A stretch of 64,000 bases of DNA from an uncultured Alphaproteobacteria bacterium (GTDB lineage Bacteria > Pseudomonadota > Alphaproteobacteria > RF32 > CAG-239). Every line of letters begins with the position of its first letter. Positions within the stretch are counted from its first letter, which is position 1. Shown one piece after another: positions 16,736-25,735 of the stretch. The notes below the pieces were generated by a model. That model saw nothing but the letters and a program-made list of their open reading frames with translations, had not been told where the DNA came from and made no database searches. The stretch covers positions 241,598 through 305,597 of the forward strand of contig CAKQDU010000001.1 in the NCBI GenBank assembly GCA_934229625.1, given 5' to 3'. A program made the position numbers and the translations under genes.

Positions 16736-17917
16736 ATGCTGATGAATCGCGTGCAACTTAGAAACAATACCTGGTATTTTAGAGCCAGAATACCGGCTCC
16801 GCTGCAATATCTAGCCCCGGTCAAATATTTCTTCCGCTCTCTGCACACCGGAAACCGCAAAGAAGCACTTGCCAAGAGCCTATCGTACAGTTATATACTG
16901 GACCTCGAAATTAAACTTTTGAGGAAACTGGATATGCTCATAAAAAGCGGCAAGATTGTTCTGGATAAAGACGACATCAACAAAATCATCAAATACAAAC
17001 TGGACCAACTCACAGATGCTTTGTCCGATAACTATGACGATATTGTTGACGGAACTTTTGATAAAGACAGTATTTCGGTTTTCAAGGGCAACACCAGCGA
17101 TGACGAACACGTGGCAAATTCTATGGAAAGCGTTTTCCGAGAATACATCACCGACCTGAAAGACAAGCCGGAAACTCATCACAGCGTGATAAAACAAATC
17201 AACCGCATAATAGACACAAATATGACGCTAATTCAAGAAGTTAAATCTGTAAAAACCTCACAGAAGACGCTATTTAACGCCCTTAAAGGAGTTGATAAGT
17301 ACACCGCTGATATGATTGAGTGCGAACACGATGATAAAACAATGGACAAGTGGATTCATCCGATGGTGAACGCCTGCTTGAAATCTCTAAGCGGCAAAAA
17401 TACAGAGTGTCTGTGGGATTTTTATATAAATTCCATAAAATCAGGTTATGTGCAAAAAAACGGCAAAATCGTCAATCTTTATGATTATATGGGAGAGCTT
17501 GCAGACGATGCGCTGTATTACCCGACAGATTTTTCCTTACTGACAGATTTCTTTATAAAAAATATGCCTGCTGATGACTATGATACTTGGATAAGCAGCT
17601 TTTCACAGATTTCATTAGACAACAATAAATGCAACAAATGTCATTATCATAAATATGGTTTGGCTGGCTTATATACCATCATGGAATCTGCATTTTACAT
17701 CAATCAAAACGAAATATGGCTGGCGTTTATACATATAGATAATGACGATAAAAAGCAAAACTATATTGTAGTCTATGCTTTACCCGATAAAACAGAAAAA
17801 GACATTCCGCCGGAGTTTGACGAATGGTTGAACAGACTAAAAAAACATTATCCTGAAGGTATAAAGCTTAAATATTTTACTAATTCTGAACTTGTTGATT
17901 TGCCGTATTTTCTTTAA
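16736..17917 (+). CDS. Integrase-like N-terminal domain protein lacking a recombinase catalytic domain
   Basis: 393 residues. The first 70 (NNTWYFRARIPAPLQYL, then FFRSLHTGNRKEALAKSLSY) look like the arm-binding N-terminus of phage-type tyrosine recombinases (FRxRIPxxL...SLxTGxRxxA). The rest has no R...HxxR...Y catalytic pattern. It is a helical central region followed by an unfamiliar domain with a CNKCHYHKYG cysteine/histidine cluster and an acidic C-terminus. It lies directly downstream of tRNA-Gln, the normal place for an integrase. AGGGA precedes the ATG at 16736. It may be a recombination directionality or target-site factor, or an integrase remnant fused to a new domain. The frame is intact. 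Confidence 0.6.
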   Translation: MLMNRVQLRNNTWYFRARIPAPLQYLAPVKYFFRSLHTGNRKEALAKSLSYSYILDLEIKLLRKLDMLIKSGKIVLDKDDINKIIKYKLDQLTDALSDNYDDIVDGTFDKDSISVFKGNTSDDEHVANSMESVFREYITDLKDKPETHHSVIKQINRIIDTNMTLIQEVKSVKTSQKTLFNALKGVDKYTADMIECEHDDKTMDKWIHPMVNACLKSLSGKNTECLWDFYINSIKSGYVQKNGKIVNLYDYMGELADDALYYPTDFSLLTDFFIKNMPADDYDTWISSFSQISLDNNKCNKCHYHKYGLAGLYTIMESAFYINQNEIWLAFIHIDNDDKKQNYIVVYALPDKTEKDIPPEFDEWLNRLKKHYPEGIKLKYFTNSELVDLPYFL

Positions 17918-17959
17918 TTATAAAATATGCAAAATCAAAATGTTGGAAGATGCGGAAGT

Positions 17960-17988
17960 GTGTAAAAATAATGGTCGTTTTTTTACAC
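17960..17988 (+). promoter_or_regulatory. Shared inverted repeat upstream of the truncated prepilin
   Basis: GTGTAAAAA and TTTTTACAC arms with a TGGTCG core, followed by AATTGAGGAGGAATAAG and the ATG at 18006. Same block as at 16127 and 63979 in the opposite orientation. Confidence 0.6.
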
Positions 17989-18056
17989 AATTGAGGAGGA
18001 ATAAGATGTTTAAGAGTATAGAATTTTTCAAAAGAAAAAGCAGGGGAGCGGAGTAT

Positions 18057-18090
18057 GGATTGCTTCGTCGTAACACCCCTCGCAATGACG
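18057..18090. repeat. Dispersed palindromic repeat, copy C
   Basis: GGATTGCTTCG...CGCAATGACG, the same element as copies A and B in the opposite orientation, in-frame in the truncated prepilin leader. It is followed by a second, unrelated GC-rich inserted segment (encoding PHSALSRHFLPLEARE). Confidence 0.7.
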
Positions 18091-18219
18091 TGTTTAATAA
18101 TCCCCCTCACTCGGCGCTGTCGCGCCACTTTCTCCCACTGGAGGCGAGAGAATGCGGCCGCTCAATGATAGAAATGCTCGGCGTGCTGACAATAATTGCC
18201 GTGTTATCGATTGTTGTTC

Positions 18220-18258
18220 AAAAAGTAACTCGCCGGAAAAGTCTGCTGGTTACTTTTT
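18220..18258 (-). terminator. Terminator of the MFS gene
   Basis: AAAAAGTAAC/GTTACTTTTT ten-base stem. It lies 14 bases beyond the MFS stop codon on the minus strand and inside the readthrough part of the truncated prepilin frame. Confidence 0.75.
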
Positions 18259-18271
18259 ATCAGCCGATATT

Positions 18272-19429
18272 CTATGCATTTTCTTTTTCATACAGCCGGC
18301 TGAAATAATATATTGTAATCAGTCCTAAAACCGTCAAGAATACTCCGGGCAGCGCCGAAAAAGAATTGGCATAGCCCATAGCTATCGGCAGTCCGCCGAC
18401 ATAAGCACCAACGGCGTTGCCTAAGTTAAACGCAACCTGCGCGCCTGAAGCTCCGAGAATCTCTCCGCCTTTTGCCGTGTCAATAATCAAATATTGTTCC
18501 GGTCCGGAAACGCCGAACAGTCCGAACACGCCTAAAAACATTACGGCTAAGGCTGGAATCTGACTAGGTGCCGAAAAAATCATGGACAGCGAGGCTGTAA
18601 ACATGATGATAATCATAATGGCTGTGAGTTTTGTCGGCGATAAATAAAGTGAGAGTTTACCGCTGAATATATTGCCCAAAACCATGCCCAAACCGGCTAC
18701 GGCCATTACCCAGGACATCTGAGCCGCCGAAAAACCGGTCTCATGCAGCATAATCGGGCTGATGTAGCTGTACCAGCAGAAGATTCCGCCGTTGCCGAGC
18801 ATAATGGTTATCAGCAGCAGCCATGACAGAGGCTTTTTCAGAAAAGCAAACTGAGATTTTAAATCGGCAGATTGTTTGACTGAGACATTCGGCACCCATT
18901 TGTGGATGCAGTAAACTGTCCATAAGCCCCAGCCGACAACCATAGCAAACAGCATGTGCCATGACACAATGTGGGTTATGTAGGCAGCCAGCGGAATCCC
19001 CAGCAGATTGGCAACGGTCATTCCGGAAATCATAATCGCTACTGCCTGCACTTGTTTCTTTTTAGAAGCCAGACGTTTGGCAACAATACCAGCAACGCCG
19101 AAATAGCCGCCGTGCGGCAAGCCGGAAATAAACCGGGCTGCTATCATAAACCCGTAATTAGGCGCCACAGCCGCCAGCATATTGCCGAAACACATAATCA
19201 GCATCAGGGCAATCAGCAGCGATTTTAACGAATGTCCTTGCGCCAAAAAAGTAAGCATAATAGCCCCGAAACAAACACCCAAAGCATAGGCCGAAATAAA
19301 ATGTCCGGCTTCCGGAACCGAAACCTGCAAGCCGGCGGCGGCAACCGATAAAATGCTCATCATACCGAATTCGGCCATTCCCAAACCAAATGTGCCAAAG
19401 GCTAAAACATATAAACTCCATTTTCGCAT
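18272..19429 (-). CDS. MFS efflux transporter, AraJ/YdhP (DHA1) type
   Basis: 385 residues with 12 hydrophobic spans. The start (MRKWSLYVLAFGTFGLGMAEFGMM) and the segment ISGLPHGGYFGVAGIVA match the AraJ/YdhP/NepI group of drug:proton antiporters. The central cytoplasmic loop is short and basic (WVPNVSVKQSADLKSQ). AAGGAG precedes the ATG. The substrate is unknown; members export arabinose, purine ribonucleosides or drugs. Its sequence is richer in GC than its surroundings, which may indicate a separate origin. It stands alone with its own terminator. Confidence 0.88.
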   Translation of the reverse strand: MRKWSLYVLAFGTFGLGMAEFGMMSILSVAAAGLQVSVPEAGHFISAYALGVCFGAIMLTFLAQGHSLKSLLIALMLIMCFGNMLAAVAPNYGFMIAARFISGLPHGGYFGVAGIVAKRLASKKKQVQAVAIMISGMTVANLLGIPLAAYITHIVSWHMLFAMVVGWGLWTVYCIHKWVPNVSVKQSADLKSQFAFLKKPLSWLLLITIMLGNGGIFCWYSYISPIMLHETGFSAAQMSWVMAVAGLGMVLGNIFSGKLSLYLSPTKLTAIMIIIMFTASLSMIFSAPSQIPALAVMFLGVFGLFGVSGPEQYLIIDTAKGGEILGASGAQVAFNLGNAVGAYVGGLPIAMGYANSFSALPGVFLTVLGLITIYYFSRLYEKENA

Positions 19430-19607
19430 TTTTTATTTCTCCTTAAAAAATCTAATCGCTTGTTTTAGTGATATAAATTTAAATTTCAATAGTTTTTTTG
19501 CAAATACGTTATTTTTTAGCAATAAAGATTTGATAAGCCGAAGAATGGGTTTAGTATGCTTTCAAAATTAGTTCTGTAGTGAATCAGACAATAGCTGCTT
19601 TAGAACA

Positions 19608-20357
19608 CTATCTTCCCATATACAATACTAAAGCGCAGTTGCCGGATTCGCATAATTTGCAAAAATTATAAGCCTCATCAAGAGAAATATTGCTAAAGCA
19701 TTTTGAATTTTGGATGCAGTTGCTTTTGCCTCTGATAATGGCTTTGGTTGTTGGGTCGCCTAGCTCATTTTTTACATCATCATCTCTGAATTCCAATCTT
19801 CGAATGTTGTAATTTTCACTGTCAAACTTCGACACGATTTTTATAATATTTTGGCATTGAATTTTGGCAGGCAAGGTAATTCCAGAGGAATTTTTGGCGA
19901 GCCGCATAAAAAAATACATACCTTCGCAAGGCAGCTGCTCATGACCGCATAATCCGCCGTAATACACAAAACCATAATAATTTCCGAAAGTATCAACGGC
20001 AACTCGGTTATTTTGCAGAGTTATGCCGTCCGGCAGACGATTGAGCTGTTTTAGAAGATAAAGCCCGTCAAATATATTTGTTTGTTCTTTTCTAAAATCA
20101 GCCGCAAAATCATATTCCAAGTCTAGGACATTATATATCAAGCCGGTAACTTGTTCGATTTGCTTATTTTCTTTCCATTTTTGCATTGCTTTGGAATAAC
20201 CGGCAATTCCGCCGACAGAGAGTACGGCGATAATTGCAAGAACTCCTAACATCTCTATCATAGAACGACCAGAGGAGACCTCGCCCCCTGCGGGAGATGG
20301 TGACGTCTTGGCATCGGGTGAGGAGTATACAAAAAATTTTTCAAAAATCTTATACAT
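19608..20357 (-). CDS. Type IV prepilin-like protein
   Basis: 249 residues. The leader is 30 residues and contains a repeat-derived segment (PDAKTSPSPAGGE). It is followed by the cleavage site G|RSMIEMLGVLAII with Glu5, then GGIAGYSKAMQKWK. The head domain contains a disulfide candidate (GLCGHEQLPCEG) and ends with the family pattern KCFSNISL...FCKLCESGNCAL. The leader insert is a different dispersed repeat from the one in the 15315 gene, so leaders seem to be a preferred landing place for repeats. A long structured leader with an intrinsic terminator lies upstream. GGAG is present near the ATG. Confidence 0.82.
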   Translation of the reverse strand: MYKIFEKFFVYSSPDAKTSPSPAGGEVSSGRSMIEMLGVLAIIAVLSVGGIAGYSKAMQKWKENKQIEQVTGLIYNVLDLEYDFAADFRKEQTNIFDGLYLLKQLNRLPDGITLQNNRVAVDTFGNYYGFVYYGGLCGHEQLPCEGMYFFMRLAKNSSGITLPAKIQCQNIIKIVSKFDSENYNIRRLEFRDDDVKNELGDPTTKAIIRGKSNCIQNSKCFSNISLDEAYNFCKLCESGNCALVLYMGR

Positions 20358-20385
20358 ATTTCTAACTCCGTTTAATTTGTCATAT

Positions 20386-20561
20386 AAAACAAAACCCGCC
20401 GTGGTAAAAGCGGGCGGATGTTAGTAAACCGTATAGCGACAAACGGCTCGGCTTATTCAGCTCATAGCCTTATTCAGCCGACATCCGTCCAACGGAAATC
20501 GGCATAACAAAATTTAAGTCGTTTATGCATAACGACTATCGCTAAAAGGGTTACTACGCCC
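20386..20561 (-). promoter_or_regulatory. Structured 5' leader with competing terminator and long-range stem
   Basis: On the minus strand an intrinsic terminator (CCCGC 20395-20399 with GCGGG 20410-20414, then T-rich) ends about 30 bases before the prepilin ATG. Its arm overlaps GGGCG (20412-20416), which can instead pair with CGCCC (20557-20561). TAGTAA (20422-20427) also pairs with TTACTA (20551-20556), and TAGCGA (20434-20439) with TCGCTA (20539-20544). These long-range stems enclose at least two hairpins: GCCGA/TCGGC (20477-20503) and AGTCGTT/AACGACT (20517-20537). A smaller hairpin lies just outside. This is attenuator or riboswitch geometry, but no known class consensus is recognised. 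Confidence 0.6.
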
Positions 20562-20642
20562 TAGATAAGCTATTACTTATCTGATAAATATTTTAACTAA
20601 AGATTATCCGAAAGTAAAGACAATTTTATAACTATGTCATAG

Positions 20643-21197
20643 CAAAATAGAAATGTTACATTAGAGTGTTTTCAAAGAAGAAAAACCGATGAAAACAGAT
20701 ATAGAAACAAAGTATGAATACATAAAGCAATATGAACAAGGCTAGTTAAGTAAGTGAATTATTGGCAGAAAATGAAGGAATAATTATCAATCGCGAAACT
20801 TTAAGATTATGGATGAAAGAAAGTAACTTATTGATAAAGCAAAGAAAACGCAAACCATATCGTCAAAGAAGAGAAAGAAAAACAAGTTTTGGAGAAATGT
20901 TGCAAATAGATTGTTGTTTTGATTATTAGTTTGGACGAGAAAGTAAAAAAGCCTGTTTAATCAATTTGATAGATGATGCAACATCGTATAATTTATGCTA
21001 TTTTGATGAACAAGAAACAATACGAGCAGCCACTATAGTTTTGTGGTAATGGATTAAAAAATGGGGTATTCCGCAATCAATTATTGATGACTATTCGTAT
21101 GAGCTGACAACTCGTAAAGTAAATAATGATTGGACTGTAAAATACAAAGCTAATGTTGCATTTCTATTTTGCAGTTTTATGTAACATTTCTATTTTG
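20643..21197 (+). mobile_element. Decayed insertion sequence remnant (ISNCY/IS1202-like) with intact terminal repeats
   Basis: Perfect 19-base terminal inverted repeats (20643-20661 and 21179-21197, outer end CAAAATAGAAATG) bound 555 bases. A transposase remnant lies inside. A further imperfect copy of the end sequence lies at about 21153-21170. Confidence 0.75.
20689..21155 (+). pseudogene. Transposase fragment, ISNCY/IS1202-like
   Basis: Translating across frames gives a start (MKTDIETKYEYIKQYEQG), then RETLRLWMKESNL, then RQRRERKTSFGEMLQID, and LINLIDDATS. These match the helix-turn-helix, the basic linker and the first two acidic positions of the DDE domain of IS1202-type transposases. 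In-frame stop codons and a frame change occur after EQG, after CFDY and within a VLW segment. The centre of the DDE domain is deleted, joining to RKVNNDWTVKY from the C-terminal domain. It is inactive. Confidence 0.7.
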
Positions 21198-21320
21198 GAA
21201 TAACAGATAAAATATACGGAAGAAAAAGAATGTAAACTAAAAATAGAATAATAAATCAAAAATCTTGCTTTATTATTTTTTTAGCATATTATTTCCTTAG
21301 TTTTATTGAGGAAATATACT

Positions 21321-22394
21321 ATGCTTTATGATAATTTTAATGAAATCGGAAAAAACAATATTACAGCAACAAGCTCCGATTTTATCAAGCTTATTGGTGA
21401 AAAAGGTATTAAAGACATTATATTGAGTGTATTATTAGGAGGTAATGTCCGTGATGTTACAGAATTTATCACTCAAAAGAGACTTGTAGTTTCATATGCG
21501 TCATTATTAGAACTTGTAATGAATATTCCTAAACTAAAAGAAAATGGAATTGACAGTTATTGTAATAATATTTGCTCTGAATTAATTAACACCCATAATA
21601 AAGGTGCCAAGCTTTTGAATTTATGGCTTTTAGGTCAAACATTAAAAGGTTTGGATAATATTGTTAGAGGTGAAGAAAATATTAAAATATATAAAGAAGC
21701 ATATATTAAGTCATTAAAGGAAGTGATTGATGAACTTAAAAACACTTTCGGAGAACTAAGTGGATCATTAACTTTAAATGGCAAAGAAATAAATCTGAAT
21801 TGGGATTTTTTAATATTATTATTTATTGCTTTAGGTTCACAAACACTTTCTATTCGAGGTTCTGCAAAATCAATGAATGGAAAACTTTTTGAAAAATTAG
21901 TTTTGGGAACTCTTTTTACTTTGTTAGGATTTACATATTATCAAACACCCCCATCTGTTTTAGATAAAAGAGATAGAATCTTCTGGCTTTCCAATATGGA
22001 TGAAAATGAAAGGGAAACCGATGCAACTCTTGTTTACAATAGTATGGCAATTAGCATTGATATAGGTTTTATTGGAAAAGGAAACCCGGAAATAACATTG
22101 GATAAAGTATCTAGATATAATAAATACAAACAAATTGCGGGATTTAATCATACTATGTCTACAATCATAATTGTAGATACTGTTGGAGATAATAGTGATT
22201 TATTTAATAAGGCAAAACGGATTGAAGGTAAAGTATTGCAAATGAGACACAATGACTGGATTATTCAACTGGCAAATATAATTTGTGATGAATTTAAGAT
22301 AAAACATTATCTACAAAATACGAAAATTGAAGATTTAAAAAGTGTACTAAAAGAAAAAATGTCTGAAATAGATATTTCACCTTTTGTTCTATAA
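21321..22394 (+). CDS. Type II restriction endonuclease, CfrBI-like candidate
   Basis: 357 residues from ATG 21321 (GAGGA upstream). The assignment rests on its tail-to-tail pairing with a DNA methyltransferase and on two features. One is a GGNVRDVTEF segment near residue 36, and the other is a late segment with acidic ETDATL, then SIDIGFIGKGNPE, which fits a PD-(D/E)XK-type core with the Lys in GKG. CfrBI-family enzymes have this size and partner type, but the family call is from memory and not certain. The stop codon overlaps the methyltransferase stop by six bases, a compact convergent layout common in restriction-modification modules. Confidence 0.68.
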   Translation: MLYDNFNEIGKNNITATSSDFIKLIGEKGIKDIILSVLLGGNVRDVTEFITQKRLVVSYASLLELVMNIPKLKENGIDSYCNNICSELINTHNKGAKLLNLWLLGQTLKGLDNIVRGEENIKIYKEAYIKSLKEVIDELKNTFGELSGSLTLNGKEINLNWDFLILLFIALGSQTLSIRGSAKSMNGKLFEKLVLGTLFTLLGFTYYQTPPSVLDKRDRIFWLSNMDENERETDATLVYNSMAISIDIGFIGKGNPEITLDKVSRYNKYKQIAGFNHTMSTIIIVDTVGDNSDLFNKAKRIEGKVLQMRHNDWIIQLANIICDEFKIKHYLQNTKIEDLKSVLKEKMSEIDISPFVL

Positions 22395-23678
22395 AGTATC
22401 TTTATATTTTATTTCCAAATAATCATATAATTCTTCTGAAGATACTCCTCTTTTTAGTAAGCTATTTACGATAGAATGTACGGATTTTGTCTTAGAAGAA
22501 TATTTAAGTTTAGAGTAGTCTTCATAATTAAAATCTACTTTATCAAAGAGTGATATTGAAGAACTATTTATATTTTTGATTGTTTCCTCGATATAAGTGT
22601 CATTAATTTCAATGCTATAAAATCTTCTTTTCAAGTCAAGAGCAGCCTTAGCCGTTGTACCAATTCCACCAAAAGGATCTAATATCACATCGTTTTTAAA
22701 AGAATAATATTGTATAACTTTTTTAGCTAATTCTTGAGGAAAAATAGCTGGATGTATTTTACTATGAGCTGGAGAAATATACCATATATTTGTTTTTTCG
22801 TAACCATCTGCAATTTTTGATTCTTGTATAATATTTTGATTTGGATGGTTCCTTATAAAATAATCTATTAATTTATTGCTCTTTTTTCTATAAACCATAA
22901 CATATTCTGTAACAGGAACAGCCTTATATTGCATAGGATTTCTATCCGCTGAAAAACGACGTCCTCTTCCACAAGCCCAACCTGCACCTTCTGGTTTTTG
23001 CCAAATAATATCATCAACAAATTCAAATCCTTCTTCCATAAAAATTTGATGTAAATCAAATGGAACCGCTATTCTTGATGAAGCTTCGCTTCGCTTGGTC
23101 CTTTGTAACAAAACATGAGATGAATTTATAATAAAAAACTTACCATCTATTAAGACACGTTTACATTCACGAATCACATTTCGCATAAATGACAAATAAT
23201 CATCATATGAACTATATTCAGAGTATTCCTTTTTAGCATTATAATAAGGCGGAGATGTGAAAATCATATCAATACATTGTGGTGGTAAATGTGCTAAAAC
23301 AGCCTCAGCATTACCTTTTGCTATAGTATTCTTTAATGACGATATAATATAGTTATCTTTTACTTTATTGCATTTTGTACTTTTGCCTTCTGACTGAGAC
23401 GCATCAACTATACGTTTTTTAATGTTTTCGGTCTTAGATGACAAATCAGTACATATTTTTGCAGTATATGCATCAATTATTAAATCTCCAACAGATTGGC
23501 TACCATATAAAAGAGGAACTTTCCACGTATTATTCCTATCATTTATTTCAGGTAATCCAAACCTAACTATCAGATTATCTATATTGGTAAGATACTTGGA
23601 AGCAATTTTTTTTGCTTCTTGTGCAGTTTCAACTAAATACCCTCTACGTGCAGCTACACTATATGCAGATATTTTCAT
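22389..23678 (-). CDS. Beta-class DNA amino-methyltransferase with PepSY-like N-terminus
   Basis: 429 residues from ATG 23678 (AAGGA upstream). Motif IV is TSPPYY near residue 150 and the SAM-binding motif DPFGGIGTT comes later, near residue 345, so the order is that of the beta class. SPPY-type motif IV is common in N4-cytosine enzymes. The first 130 residues are an unusual extension with a strand pattern (NNTWKVPLLYG...VGDLIIDAYTAKI) that resembles a PepSY-type fold. The target-recognition region lies between the motifs. It protects host DNA against the adjacent nuclease. Confidence 0.87.
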   Translation of the reverse strand: MKISAYSVAARRGYLVETAQEAKKIASKYLTNIDNLIVRFGLPEINDRNNTWKVPLLYGSQSVGDLIIDAYTAKICTDLSSKTENIKKRIVDASQSEGKSTKCNKVKDNYIISSLKNTIAKGNAEAVLAHLPPQCIDMIFTSPPYYNAKKEYSEYSSYDDYLSFMRNVIRECKRVLIDGKFFIINSSHVLLQRTKRSEASSRIAVPFDLHQIFMEEGFEFVDDIIWQKPEGAGWACGRGRRFSADRNPMQYKAVPVTEYVMVYRKKSNKLIDYFIRNHPNQNIIQESKIADGYEKTNIWYISPAHSKIHPAIFPQELAKKVIQYYSFKNDVILDPFGGIGTTAKAALDLKRRFYSIEINDTYIEETIKNINSSSISLFDKVDFNYEDYSKLKYSSKTKSVHSIVNSLLKRGVSSEELYDYLEIKYKDTL

Positions 23679-23821
23679 CTTTATTATCCTTTGCATTTAA
23701 AAACGCATTTATACTATTATATTTATTATCAATAATCAATAGCATTAAGAGGCTATCCATAATAAACTTTATTATATATTTTCATCTTTACACCAATAAA
23801 TATAAATGAAAAATATTATAT

Positions 23822-25735
23822 TTAATTATGCAACCATTCACTAGGTATAAGTGCCTTGTTATTTTTAGACCAATCTTCTACTTCATAAACATTATCTAAA
23901 TTTCCCCAAATTTTAGGATCAGCATGGTCTAATACTATTATTTGTAATTTTTCATTTAGTTCATTTGCAACCATGCCAAGTAACTCAAAAATCTTTTTAA
24001 CACTTTCAACATCATCCATTTTTGTATTAAATGATTTTTTATTTTTAATTCCTTTTATTTCTTCATCATTATTAGGAATTTCTTGAGGGAAAAACGCTTG
24101 TGTAGGCTGGTCGAAGATAATAAAATTGAAACAACTACAACTATTTTCGATAAAATATTTATGAAAAGCCAATAAAACAGCTAAATGATATGCCAACCAA
24201 TTAGAAGCACTACCTGTTTCTGACATATAGTAAGCGAAATCGTCACCTTCTTTCCATATTTTCACAGTTAAACTGTCTTTATCAAACTCTGATATATTTG
24301 AAAATTCCTCAAACCCAGGTAAATATTTCTTTGCATAATTAACAATCTTTCTCAAAACATAATTCTCATCTGCATCCTTATAAGGATATAGCTTAAGTTT
24401 TTCAGTCAGAACATCAATTTTATCTGTCAATTCTTTACTACTATTCCTATTAAAATCTAAAACTGCTTTAGCTTGACTAATTTCTGATAAAAACTCCTCA
24501 AATAAGTTACTGTCATTTTGTTTATTCAAACTTTTATATATTTTTAGCAACTGATTAATTTGTTGAGTTCTCTTTTCTATTTCTTTATCCAATTTTCGAA
24601 CTTCTTCGACATATCGAGAGACACCTTTTTGATTTTGAAAATTTTTATTTTCTAATTCCTCTATACTATCACATAAGGTATTAACATCTTGTATTACACT
24701 TGTATCTTGTGGATAGAGTGTGCAGAACTCTCTAATAAACTTTGCAATACTTAATCTATAAACTTTTTCATTTTCTAACTTCAAGTTATTATGACATAAA
24801 TCAATAATTTTCATTATACTCTTTTTAGTCATTTCATAATCTCTTAGTTCTGAATATAATGGTTGTAATTGATTGTTGATTGCTATAATTTGTTTTGAAA
24901 GTTGTTCATCACCCTCCACAGAAAAAGTCATATCTTTAATATTCTTTTTACTTATTTCTTCAAGTATCATTGTTAAACTTGTAGAATCATTAGGAATATT
25001 TTCACACTTAATAATACCATATTGATTTGCTTTATAAATTATGTCTCTAAATTGAAATAGTTTATCTTGAAAGAACATTTTATAGCTCTCATATTCTTTT
25101 TTTAAGCGTTCTAATTCTTTTACTAAATTTTCAGACATCATTCGATTATACATATTTTGGGGCGTTTCAATTCCTAGCGCCATCCCCAAAATTTTCTTTA
25201 ACCTTTCTCTATAATCTGCAATTTCAGATTTATAAAATAAAGCATTAGCATTGGCTACTACTGACTGCGGCTGAAAATTAAAAGCAACTAAATCTCTAAA
25301 GCTTACTCTACTAGAAAACTTTCCCCTTTGTTCATCCTCAAAAAACGAGACATTCATTAAATTGTTAATATATTTTTTTAATTCCTCTTTATCTTGAAAA
25401 TTTTCTTCTGGAATATCTGGTATTTTTACGTCTTCAGAACGTTCAATATACATCTTAAATTTTGTTCTTTGAAGATTCTTCCGTGCTAAAAGCATCTTCT
25501 CGTTATCGATTTTCAGTAACAAACCAAACCACTCTACATTATCTCTGATAGTTCCCATAGGTATTCTATTTTCACTTGAGCACAAGCAATAATCAATAAT
25601 ATGAATAATAGCAGATTTACCTGTTTGAGAAAGGCCGTGAATAACATTTACTCGTCCTTGTATAAATTCCAATTCCCTACGTTTTAATGACGTATTTTTA
25701 GGCCATAATATAATTTTTTCTATTTGAATATTCAT
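23822..25735 (-). CDS. ABC-3C system ATPase (DUF3732)
   Basis: 637 residues. An SMC/RecN-like ATPase head has a Walker A GLSQTGKS at residues 34-41. Long coiled-coil arms occupy about 190-460, with a probable hinge around 290-400. A late FNFIIFDQPTQAFFP carries the Walker B aspartate in the DQPxQ form of DUF3732. A VLDHAD segment supplies the H-loop histidine. In ABC three-component systems this protein is the sensor or DNA-handling motor. Its ATG overlaps the stop of the middle component (TAATG). Strongly AT-rich. Confidence 0.88.
   Translation of the reverse strand: MNIQIEKIILWPKNTSLKRRELEFIQGRVNVIHGLSQTGKSAIIHIIDYCLCSSENRIPMGTIRDNVEWFGLLLKIDNEKMLLARKNLQRTKFKMYIERSEDVKIPDIPEENFQDKEELKKYINNLMNVSFFEDEQRGKFSSRVSFRDLVAFNFQPQSVVANANALFYKSEIADYRERLKKILGMALGIETPQNMYNRMMSENLVKELERLKKEYESYKMFFQDKLFQFRDIIYKANQYGIIKCENIPNDSTSLTMILEEISKKNIKDMTFSVEGDEQLSKQIIAINNQLQPLYSELRDYEMTKKSIMKIIDLCHNNLKLENEKVYRLSIAKFIREFCTLYPQDTSVIQDVNTLCDSIEELENKNFQNQKGVSRYVEEVRKLDKEIEKRTQQINQLLKIYKSLNKQNDSNLFEEFLSEISQAKAVLDFNRNSSKELTDKIDVLTEKLKLYPYKDADENYVLRKIVNYAKKYLPGFEEFSNISEFDKDSLTVKIWKEGDDFAYYMSETGSASNWLAYHLAVLLAFHKYFIENSCSCFNFIIFDQPTQAFFPQEIPNNDEEIKGIKNKKSFNTKMDDVESVKKIFELLGMVANELNEKLQIIVLDHADPKIWGNLDNVYEVEDWSKNNKALIPSEWLHN

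Larger units (their letters stand above)
18006..18308 (+). pseudogene. Truncated prepilin gene
   Basis: Starts like the 16109 and 63961 genes (MFKSIEFFK.KSRGAEYGLLRR), has a 51-residue repeat-filled leader, then GRSMIEMLGVLTIIAVLS. After this the expected GGIAGYSKAM and globular domain are missing. The frame instead runs through the MFS gene's terminator into sequence antisense to the MFS gene and stops. It is probably a deletion junction between a prepilin and the end of the MFS gene. If translated, it would give a membrane helix with no pilin head. Confidence 0.75.

Noticed and set aside
20386..20561. Leader considered as a known cyclic di-GMP riboswitch
   Set aside because: Neither the class I (GCAMAGGGCAAACC-type) nor class II conserved core is present; left as an unassigned structured leader.
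23822..25735. ATPase considered as RecN or an SMC protein
   Set aside because: The length, the DQPxQ Walker B form and the two coupled neighbours fit DUF3732 of ABC-3C systems better than DNA-repair RecN.
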